A program made the translations under genes and the position numbers. Below, in pieces: positions 10,601 to 22,600 of a stretch of 64,000 bases of DNA. Each line of letters starts with the position of its first letter. Position 1 is the first letter of the stretch. Origin of the DNA: Brachycybe producta (Eukaryota > Arthropoda > Diplopoda > Playtdesmida > Andrognathidae); contig JAUPFP010000110.1 of assembly GCA_036925085.1 (NCBI GenBank), forward strand, positions 124,001 through 188,000, given 5' to 3'. The notes beneath the pieces are model-generated. The model ran no database searches. It had not been told where the DNA came from and was given only the letters and a program-made list of their open reading frames with translations.

Positions 10601-13600
10601 AAATGGTCATAATGTTCTCATCAAAAGCGGATTATTTACGGCCATTTTCAGTTTGGTCAGTAACAGATTGGACATTGTGGGTAACGTTGCCGTAGACGTA
10701 TCATCGTATGTTGCACAGTTTCTTCTTCAAGATGCTCTAAATGGCATTTTGGGATGCATATCAGTACTTTTGACTTGCACCGAATCGTGCATTCCGGAAT
10801 TAAACTACGACAAACTCGTTAAGGTCTACGATGCTTACATCGATTGTGAAGGTTCAAAACTGACTGCGAATTGCTTAGTTTTGTCTTTATGCCATCTCGA
10901 TGGAGACGAGCATATTTTACAAGCCGTTTGGGATGCGGTTTGGGGTCTTGGAGATCTCGGAGCGTCGATACGTCGTACGAGAGTTTCCGCTCACCATTCT
11001 CAGTTAAACGAGAAAAACTGTGTCAGGAAGTGGAAGCGAAGAATTTTTACGGCCAATCATCATCATTCGTTGAAAACTCAGAATGGTCGTAATTCTGTCG
11101 ATTCCGACTGTTGTCCTTTAGCATCCGTTTGTGGAGTACTCGTCACTTTAACGTCGACGTCCGGCGTATCGGATGCGATTGCAGCTTGTGTGTTGTCAGC
11201 CTTGAATCGGTGTGGCACGTGCTGCTGCGTTGATCTGCGTAAGTTGTTTGTCGGTATTTTTGCTGGTCTTTCTATGCAGTCTGCGCCGCTTCGAGAACTG
11301 AGTTTACGGTTTCTCGAAACGTCGATTGTGATGTCTACGAGCTACAAATCGTCTTTCGACTGTGTGGTTGCCATTTGTGTGCCTTGTAAGTCGCGAATTG
11401 ATGAATGTAGGACAGCTTTGGATGTCGGTCTCAGGATAGCTAAAAATTCGCCGAAATTGGAGGTGTTTTCGGACTGGCTTTGTAATCTAACGTGGAGTGT
11501 TTTCGATCCATACGTGGATCTTCTCTTGTCGGCAGATTCGAATTTACTGGAACCACTCGAACGACACTTGCTTGCGGTCATCACGAGCGTAAACGACAGA
11601 ACGAGACTCAATCTTTTCGTGAGTTTATTTCTCCGTCTTCTTTATGTTCTGTCTGAAAAAGAAGATCCAGTGATTGAACGCGATGATCTCTTACAGTTTT
11701 GCTTAAATTGTATCGTGAAATTACTCTATCTTCCTGGTACTTATCATCTGTTACGAGCCAGTTGTAAAGCTGCAGAACTTTGCCGTCTTATCTGTTCTTC
11801 GAAATTAAGACATTCCGTACTCGAACTACTCAGAATGGTGATGCTCGAAGAAACGAAAGTGATCTGTGGTTTAGATGATGTTGGATTTGTTTCGACGAGA
11901 TTTGTTGCACCCGACGAATCTGTACTTTGCCTTTATCAAGAAATTCTGCTTAAACATACGGTTCATCTTAAAGATACTCTCCTTGCAGTTGGAATTGATT
12001 ACACCGATACGGTTACGGGAGAAGAAATGGGACTCATCATCTCTTGTCCTCGTGTCGAAGGCATATTGTCTAACGGTGACGAGCTGAAGAATCTCCTAGA
12101 ATGTCTTTCGGAATTGTGGCAATCGGTTTGCTTCATTTTGGACCGATCCGCATTATATCGTCAACATTTTTGGTCCGATTTAGCCAAAAATGTCGTTTCC
12201 AGTACATTGATGGCTCTGTTACGTGTTGACAACAATGACGAAGAATGTATCCGATCGAAATGGGATCTTTTCGGGTGTATGTTACATATCGCTATGATTT
12301 GTGCTGATGATGAGTTATTAGGGCTGGAATCGAGTAGTGACAAATGGTTGTCTAATATTGGGCCTCAGTTGGAATCAAAAGTGTGTGCGGAAGATTCAAA
12401 CACTTCCAGTCACATTCTTACTTCCTTGATTACGGCTTCACTTGTCACCGATGTGGCGTCATCTTATAAAACATCTCAGCTGTGGAGATCATCATCATCA
12501 TCATCACAAAGAGAGCATTCGCAACCGTTGGATGAAGAAGCAGCAGTTGCAAGTCTGGAGGAATCTTCTGTCTTGCATTCGACAACGTCTTCGTCTGCAT
12601 CTTCTGAACATGGATACGATGCTGACGGGGAAGAAGACGATCTCTACAGTGGAAAAATACGGTCGTCCACTTCTTCCACTGTTGTTGCCGTACCACGAAG
12701 ACTTAATAATTACCTCGAGAGTAATCCATCTATTGTATGTCCTTCGGTGTTGCAGCTTGTGATGAACTTGGCGTCTTCGTACAAGAGGAGTTTTTTCGAT
12801 AGCTGTGAGTGTTCAACTCGTACGGAAGGTGTCGAATCTTGTGCCAAGAACTTGACGATTCTTTTTCGAAGACTTGTTGCTATTGGAAAGCATTGTAACG
12901 AAGATGGTTCTACTCTACAACGACTAGGTGTCGTAAAACTCATTCAGAACGAGTTTTCTAACATTCTTAAAGCTGTTGATCCCATTTTATCGGAACTAAA
13001 AGAATGTCTACTTCAACTTTTTGTTGTTTGTGCTCGGCATAGTATATCGGCTTCAGAACTAAGATCGTTTCTACTTTTACTCGTTCATCCAAGAGTTCCT
13101 CATTCACGAATATTTGACTCGTTGATCGAGTTGTGCGATACAGTCTCTTTACAACCTTCAAACTATATTCAATTCCTACCTTCTAGTGACAAACAAGACA
13201 TTGTGATTGGTTCAGTCGAAGAATCCATCTCGACAATGTCTCGTAGTTCGCAGTGGAGTAACAGATCCTCTCGAAGCCGAAAACAAAGAGTCGACGTTGT
13301 TGACGTAGCCAACAGGGCTAGGCTACACATCATCGATACTCGCACTCATCATGTGGCCAACGCTTTGAACTCGAATTGGGCAATGGCTTCTGTAGCGGGG
13401 ACGTTTCCTTCGCCGGATGACAAACCTTTGTTTCTCGGTGGTTTGACAATTTCACTTTGGCTTGCCATTGATTCTTGGAGACTAGGAAGAAATTCTCGAT
13501 CGTCACCTTTTGATAAGATTCACTTAGTTTCTTGTGGAGCCGAAAATCTCAGCCTCGAATTCTGGTTACATTACGAAACTGGATCTCTGCTCACTAAGTT

Positions 13601-16600
13601 AGTTTCGTCTACTCGTGAGTCATACAACGTACTAGATGAAAAGGCGTTGGTTCTTCCTGTAGGGATTTTTGATGGACCACATCGTTGGAGACATGCTACG
13701 ATTGGTTGGTCGGCAACTCGTAGTTTGGATGGGAAACGACTGGAAGTGAACGTTCAGTTAACTTTGCTTCCTTTAACGATGTCAACCAAAACACCAAGTA
13801 CGTCACAGCTTGAATGCCAGTGGCAAGACGTTTGGAGCAGCCCACAAAGGTGGTTTCTATTGTTGGGACACTGCAACGAAAACAGTTCTGTAAACGACGT
13901 TTCATGGTCTGTAGGAACCGTAATGGTGTTTAGAGGCACGTTTAGTGATGTCCATTTGTCCAAAGCTTTGTGTGCTTTGGGGCCAGATTGTCTTCAACTG
14001 GAATTTGTTGATATGGATTCTATCGAAGATGTACATTTGTATAAAGCAACTTTTTTCGATGAACTTCGGAATAAACGGCTTCTGTCGTTTTTATCTCAGA
14101 AGAAGGATGTTTTTCTGTGGTATCCATCATCATCGCATACTTCTGGTGCCATCTATGCAATTCCTCCATATCCACCTTTTGTTCTTGGCTCTTCTAGCAC
14201 CTTCGAACGCTGTGTTCGTCATATTCCGGCCATCGTTTTTGGTCAGATGGAGTCTAATCGTAGCCAGTCTTTGAATGTAGCTATGAGTCACTTGGGATGT
14301 GCTCAGATGGTCTTATTTTTATTTGGTTTCGTGGTCGAGTTGTGTTCGGATGAAGAGGTTCAGTCACGATGTTTGTCTCTGTTGGCAGTTCTTACGAAGA
14401 AAGATTCACGATTTCGTTCACAATTTTCTCGTAAGTCTGGTTGGAAATTAGTAATGAAATTGATCTCTGCTTCACAATGTAAAGCTAGTCTGAAGACACT
14501 GCAATCATTACTGACCGCTTGTACTTCCGAGGATGTATTACAGTACAATCATTTTGAAGGACAGTGGAGAGTAAATAGAACGACACCAGCCATCATTACT
14601 AACGGAGCACTACTTATGCTGCTTTGTTCAAACTCGAAGGTTTGGTCTAAAGAGAATTGCTTTAGAAAGTTATTGCATGTTATCGAATCTCTGGTGCACG
14701 ATCAGCATCCGAAACGTGAATACAACATAAACATCATGTCTGATTTCGGTATTGTGGACATACTTTTGACTATTTATCGGGAACGTTCTTTCGAAGACGG
14801 TGATCCTTTTCCTTCTGGAATCAGTAACTCCATCATAAGGATTTTCAAAGTGTTTGTGTCTGACGTTCTTAGTGTCGCTAAACTGCTACAGTTGCTGGTG
14901 GCAGTACATCCTTCAAAGAGAGCTTACGTTTGTCAGGCTCGCTCTTCGTTTTATTTTCTGCCAGTTGACAGTGACACTTCGGTTGAATTTCAAAAGACAA
15001 AATCTCAGCTGTCACCTGTAAAACCTGAATTAGCATCACCGACTTCATTGCTTCCAGTTACAGAAAAGAAAAACAAGGCATTTATCAATGAACAGCTGAA
15101 GCTAACATTCGAGAATGCTGCCGGAGATAAAACCGGTTTTGACTTTAACGAAGACTCTGAAGCAAATTCTTCTAGTCAGAACTCCGAGGGAAGTTTACCG
15201 GAGTGTGATCGAGGACTAGCGAGAGTTTTTTGCAGCAATGTCAAAGAGGCTTCTTTTCCTGTTTTGATTCCAGAAACGGAGATTCAAGTGCCTGTCGACG
15301 ATATTATGTTTTGTCAGAAAAATAATTCCAACGAAGTGGATGCTTACGGAATCAACGATAAACTGAATTACCATTTCTCGCCAGTTGATGAAAGTGAACG
15401 ATCGAAAGTGGGAATGAACGTGGAGAGCAGTGAAGCACCTCATGATGACATAAACGTTCTTTGTCTTGGTATTTTCGAACTGCTCTTTGGCTCATCATTG
15501 CTAAAAACAACTGTGGATGTCATCGATCCCGAAGTGTTCGTCGTTTTGGCTTTACATCCTAACGAGAAGTTTCGTATCGTGGTTCTCAAGGTGAGCCATT
15601 TTCCATTCAGAGATTTAAAAAAAGTTGTGATTTTCTTTTTTTGGAAAAAAGAAAATTTGAATTTAAAATTTGTTTGTGAAACTTTAACATGAGAAGATCA
15701 AAACATGAAACATTTTCGAATACCTTAAGCATATGAAAGCAGTTTTATTGAAAATTTAAAGCACTTTCCAAAAATTATGGAATTCCCCATGTGCAATTTA
15801 CTAGTCAAAAGTTATGCGGCTTCAAATTTTGCATTTCGTTCAACGTTTTGGTTGAAAACGTTTAAGTTTGGCGGACATTCAAAAATTCATTAAAAATGTT
15901 CGCGATTTTTCATTTAATTTATTTTTTTTGTGAAGAAATAAATCCGTTTTTTTTACTTTTATTTAAATTTAAATTTTGTTTTTCGCCCATAAAGGCTCTG
16001 AAGACGTACTTAACGAATGTAACCGAAGAACAGCGGTCAATCTTTGTGAGGAAACACCTGTTTTATCTTTTGGCTAATCAGTTGTTTCAGTATGTTGCAA
16101 GCAAAGACATTGCAGAAATTTGCTTTGGAATCATAATGAACTGTGGCTTCACTTTCGAAACCGAGTAAACGATCATTCTAAAATATTAATCTATACGTTC
16201 TGCAATTTAAATATTTTTCAAACGTTTTCTTGTTTGTTTCTGTATTTATTTTCGTATATTTAGTTGTTCCAAGATTGAATTTCGTCTTAGTGTATTGGAC
16301 TTTTCGGCTTTTCCTCTGGTTCTTGCGATAATTCCTAAAACGGCATCTAGTCCTGTTTTATGCCAAAATATCATCAGAACGTTGCAAGTGGTATTTTCAT
16401 TTTTTTTTTATTAATATTTTGTATTTTATTGGTAATTTTTACATATTTTTAAAAGTTAACGTAAACATCTTTCTAAAGCAACTTTAGGAAGTAGCTATTA
16501 ATAGAAGTTTTAAAAATTATGATTATGATAAGAATTTAACCATTTTTATTCATTATTCTAGTTCCAATAATTTCTATATGAACTGTTTTAGGAGTAATAC

Positions 16601-19600
16601 TAAGAAAAAATGAAAATGTGTTAGAAAGTGTATTTTATGGGAGTCATAATTTTGTTTTGTTTTGACAATGCATATATTTGCAGCATTAAAAAAATATTGA
16701 AATTGTTGTTGGGTTTATATCAATGGGGTTTTATATTTTCTGGTTTTGACAATGCATTTTCTATGCTGCACTTGAACTCTTGTCCCTTTGCCATAGGCCT
16801 TTATGGCTGCTTGCAGAGTAATTTTTCAAATCAAATCAAAAACTAGAACGGTAGCTGAATAAATAAAATATTTTTTTTATTTTGATATTTCTTAAAATAA
16901 GGTTTTTATGTTAGTTTCCTAAAAGTTCGGTCTATTTCAAATTCAAGTTTGTCTTAATTTTGTTCTACCTTGAAGTGGTTTTGATTTATTTTTGTTTCAG
17001 TTGTGTCTTCGGTCAGCAGTATTCGCCAAGGAAATGACCAGTTACGGCATTTTCCAGTCCTTATGCCTGACATTGGCCACTGTTGTTCATTTTCAAAATA
17101 GGTGATTTTTTTCTTTTGCAATTACAGACAAAAATAGGACTAAAATATCTAGTAGATTTGTAAAATATCTAGTAGATTTGTAAAATCTACTAGAAACTTA
17201 AGCCATAAACTTAATTGTGAAATTTAAACTGGAATTTTTTTAAACTGGCCAACTGAAACTAGTCGACACAATGTTGTTATTTGTATTTATGTGAATATTT
17301 TAAATAGTCAGGTCATTTGTTTTGCAGTTCGGACGTTGTTTTCGAAGGTGCCGGTCACATCTCGCTGGTAGACGATATTCAGATTTTGATAACTGATCTA
17401 ACAACTTATCTAGTCAGGTTGAAACTTTGTTTTAAAAATCATGTTGTTCGCTTTTTAAATTAGCATTTACCTTTTATAGTATTCATGGAGCAGCGAATTT
17501 TAAAATATTCGTAACTTCTCTAGAGGTTTTTTCGTGTTATGAAAAACTGGAGGGAAAACGTTGCGGTTACGATCGTCTTTGCGTTTTGACTTTGCGCGAT
17601 TCACATTGCCTATGTTTAAAATCGGCAATACAGCATATTCAGCAAGGACTCCATTGGATGGACAAGCCAACGAGTTTTCTTTTAAAAAAGAAAGATTCGG
17701 AAAAACAAGCAACTGTGACCGAACTAAGAGAACGGTTCCGAATTCTCCTGTCTGCGGCCACTGATCTTCTTTTAACAGCAGGTTTTTAATGCTAATAATA
17801 TAACTTCCTAAATTATAACGAGGGGTGTTTTAAATTTGCTTTGTTCGTTTTTTATAGAAATTGTTTCGGACGAACTGTACATTTCTATGTGCGAACGATC
17901 TTTTGTATGTTTTATTCTTGAGATTCTACTTGATGGTTGCCTCGCAATTTTAGTAAGTGTTGCAGGAGCTGAAGCGTATTTCTGAATGATGAAGGTTATT
18001 CATTTTGTACTTTTAACAGAATAAACGAGGATCAGGTTCAAAACCAAAGTGGCATTCTTTGATATATCCAATTCACGACGCATTTCGTACTCAACTCGGT
18101 CGTTTGCTCATATTTCTCATTTCTCCGTCTCAGCCTCTTATCGAAAAGACCTTTGCTCTTAAAACTATTCTATCGAAAGAACGGTGTTTAGATCTTGTGC
18201 ATTACGTTGTCAAGGCAAATGCGGAAGTATATATTTTTGTTTTTTATCTCTCGGTTGTCTCAACAGTAATTTTTAGCTACTCGAATAAAGTAAATTTAAA
18301 CTTCTTATATTGCAATATAAGCAAGAAAAGATTTAAAATGTGTTAGAAATCCTAATAACACAAAATAGAATACTTAGAATAATATAAGATTCTTTCTTTC
18401 TTTCATGAAATTCGTTTAACACAAATAAATATTCTGGTCTCTTCTACTTTGTGTTAAAGGGGTTTGACTGTATACTGTCGTATTCAAAATACTGCAATCA
18501 TTTCCACGATGAATATATTTTGTGAACTTTTTATGACATTTTAGAGATGCTCGAAATTCACTTTTGAAGTCTTTGTGCGAACGAAGTCTGTTTAAATGAT
18601 TTTCTGTCTACTATAAAAAGTTTACTTTGAAAGATATCACCAGGAAGATACTTTGTTTTGTTTTCTTATAATTTGCTTCAAAATTATATTCACTTAGCTT
18701 ATCTGTGTTAGTAAACTTACTGATGAGCAGCCGGCATAAATTCGCTGCAGTCCTTGAATTTATTTATTTATTTATGTTTTAAGCTTGAAGGAAGGTTTAG
18801 TTTCTATCTTCGTGCACTTTACGATAAAGTTGAGCCTTCCTTGGATGCTGAAAAGCGCGACACATTGCTTAAGCTACGAGTTTTCTTTCGAAAAACGCAG
18901 TCTAGTGATGTGGCTGCTCCTTCGACACGTCGAGATACTTTCAATGCGTCTACATCTCAGAACAAGAGTATTTTTAAAAGACCTAAATTTGCTGCATTCA
19001 AAAAGCAAGTTAAAATTGTAATGAAGTTTAACATTGGGCTGACTTAAACCTAACTTATATGTTGGTTTTAGGACGGTTGAACATCACGAATCTCTCGTTA
19101 ACGTCCTGAGTGAAGCAGCAACACATGTGACGCAGGCTGTGGCAAACATTCGAAGTGATCAATACAAGTTCTACTTATCTCACGTTAAACAACAATTTAG
19201 CGAACAACTTCGTGCACGACAATCTTGGCAAAAATTAGTGGAGCAGTTCACACACGAGAGGTTTAGTTAGGTTTAGAGGTTATGTTATTCGTAATCCTCA
19301 AGATTCTTTATTCTTTACCTAATTTATCAGAGCCATTTGGCATTGTCCCAATTCATATCCGTGTTCGTGGGAACTAGACGAGACCGAAGGACCACACAGA
19401 GTTCGGAAGAGGCTGAAACGTTGCCAATTAACCGTTAAAGAACGTTTTCTTTTGCCCGAACACAGAGCAAAGCTCAGTGAGAAATTAAAAACAAAACAGT
19501 TTCATTGCTTTTTTTTAGAATTTTATTATACTTTCTTCAGGTAAATTGTTTTGTAAACAGCCGCTCGCTTACTTGTTCAGTGGAGAAGATGCTTCTAGCG

Positions 19601-22600
19601 ATTTAGCAACAATAAATGATCAGCTTCAAAATGCAGAGAAGATCAGGTTTGTATTTATCAACTCCTGTTTGTTCTTAAATAGTTCCGAATGGCTATTTAA
19701 TTTAATTTTAGGAGTGTTTATCAGTGTACAATCGTTACACCATCAACGGAGTTTAAAGGAGAAACTCTTGTTGGAAATCAATGTTTGTATTTCATTGGTG
19801 CAGAATCAAGTTCGGTAAAGATGCAGCCGACTACAGTAAGGATTAGAAACGAAATCGGGTAAAACATTGTTATCATTTTTGTTGCTGTTTTTCAGGATCA
19901 AAGAGGAATCGTTTCTCACACTTGGCTTTTTCGAGATATTAAAGAGATTATGAAAAGAAGGTTTATTCTACAAGATGATGCGTTAGAATTGTTTTTGTCG
20001 AATGGCACGACATTCCTCGTTTCCTTCTCTTCAGTTCACGTAATATTTTTTTTTTTAGAAATTTGAGCGAAAGTAGTTTCTGAAGAGTTATATTTGCTTA
20101 CACATAAAGAATTCATACTTTTTTTGTTTTTAATGCTAACAGGATCGTGATTCTCTTTTCGATCAATTGATGGCCAGCAATTTACCGAATCTTTTCATTG
20201 AAAGCGACAATTTGGCCATACAGACGCAACTGTGGCGTGATCAATTGATAACAAACTTTGAATACTTAACACAACTGAACAAACTTGCCGGTCGTTCTTT
20301 TAATGATCTTATGCAATATCCAGTCTTTCCTTTTGTATTATCGGACTATATCAGTCAAGTTCTAAATCTCGGAGAAATGAAATCTTTCAGGCATGTCTTC
20401 CCCTACAATAGGAATTTTTCTCGTTTATCTCGGATTTAGAATGGATGTTTATTTAATTTCAGAAATTTAGCAAAACCAATGGCTGTACAGGACACAACAA
20501 GAGAACAGCATTACATAAATCAATACAATGTATATATATATATCGGTCACATCTCTTATTTTAATTTAGTTTCTTATACATTTCGTGTTGTATTTGTCGG
20601 TTGTAGTTTTTGCAAAAAGAGCAGGCGTCTGATGGTGAAAGTGGTGTGATGCCTGTTTTTGGCCCATATCATTACGGATCTCACTATTCCAACAGTGGGA
20701 TTGTTCTCCACTTTCTTGTACGCTTGCCTCCGTTTACGTCTATGTTTCTCTCATACCAAGGTGCGTGCAAAAAAACACTCGATTTTTCAATTTGAATAAT
20801 TATTTTGCAAGTAGACCAGAGTGTGTATGGCAGAAGGACTATTTAGTTCAAAAAGCAGCTTAAAATGCATTGTCAAATTATCTTTTAACATCTAATATAA
20901 CAATTCCTCATACAAATGTTAAATTCAGTTGAAAGGCAACATTATAATACATGTTTGCTTTGTCCTTGATGCAACAAAAATTATAATTACGAATTGATGA
21001 CGATGAATAAGGATTAATTATTTCAGTAAAACAATAAAAGCGCCTCTCGCGTGATTTATCAATAATTAAAGTAAACAAATGCTTTGAGTGGCACATTTTA
21101 CTTTTAGGTGTGACAAAAATTACTTTTATCGTGATTTGTTTTAGATTTAATAATTTGTTTTAGATTAGATCTATGGAACATTTAAGGTATGATACAGTGA
21201 AATCAAACTAATTAAATCAAATGAATCGAAAAGAAAAACTTGATGGAGTGATTTAACATTGAAAGTTTGTTTATTGTTTTCTTAGCAGCCAGTGAAAAAT
21301 ATGCTAATGCTTGAGAACATTATAAAATAATTCTGGTTATTTTATATATTTAAGAAGATATTATATAGAATTTAGAAATAAACTTTTTATCATAATTTCG
21401 ATTTTGCAACTTTTTTCACTTCACAATGGTCTACACATTTTGGTCCATCTAGAAGTGAAAATTGTGGACAAAGTGGAATTATTTTTGAAAAATTTGAATT
21501 TTATTAAGTTGTTATACCGTTTGATTATTGATTTTGCTGTAGATAACAATTTCGACATTCCTGACCGCACTTTCCATGCAATGAACACTTCATGGCGATT
21601 GTCTAGTTCCGAATCAACAACTGACGTTAAGGAACTCATTCCTGAATTCTTTTTCCTTCCAGAGTTTTTGTCTAATTTCGAAGGTTATCTTTATTATATT
21701 TGAAATTATAATTTATTGTTAATTTTTCTTTTTGAAAATAGCAATTTTTGTCTCGATCACTTAGGTTTTGACTTTGGAATACGGCAGTGTGGCACTCGTG
21801 TTGACGATGTTGTCCTACCACCTTGGTGTCGTAACGATCCACGGCTCTTTGTACTTATTAACCGTCAGGCTCTAGAATCGCCAATCGTCACCGAAAATCT
21901 TCATCAATGGATAGATTTGGTGTTCGGTTATAAGCAGACTGGAAAAGCTGCTGTTGATGCTCTCAATCTTTTCCACCCTGCTGTGAGTGTTGTATGATGA
22001 TATTGTTTAGAATATTTATTTATTAAATTGTGTGTTTTCGTTGCAGACGTACTTCGGATTCAACGTGGAACAGATGTCTGATCCACTTCGCAAACTTGCT
22101 CTTCAGACAATGATCAAAAGTTTCGGACAGACGCCGATTCAGCTGTTTAATAATCTTCATCCGATGGTTTCTTTATATTTGACTTCTCAGATTCACGTCA
22201 CAGTGACGAAGGTGGAAAGTTATTAATAACTTTTAATTTTTAAAATCTAATTATAAATTTAAACAGCCATACGTTGATATTGCATAATATACAAATGCAA
22301 AAAAAAATTTAAATAAACTCTGGACACTGGAAAATGAAATTGTTGTAGAAAGTAAACTTGTAAATGGATCGTAGGAAGATATTTTCATGTCGATAATTTT
22401 AAAATAAACTTTTTATGGCTGTTTCAAATATTCAATTAAAAAAATACTTTTTCAAAAGAAATTTTTCTTCAAATGCCATAAAAACTTCGTTTTCAAATTT
22501 TTCAAAATGAAAATTCTTTTAATTTATTCAGATTACTTTTCCAGTTTCTAGAACACTTTAACTATTCTTTATGTTGTTTAAAAAAAAGAATATCAAAAGA

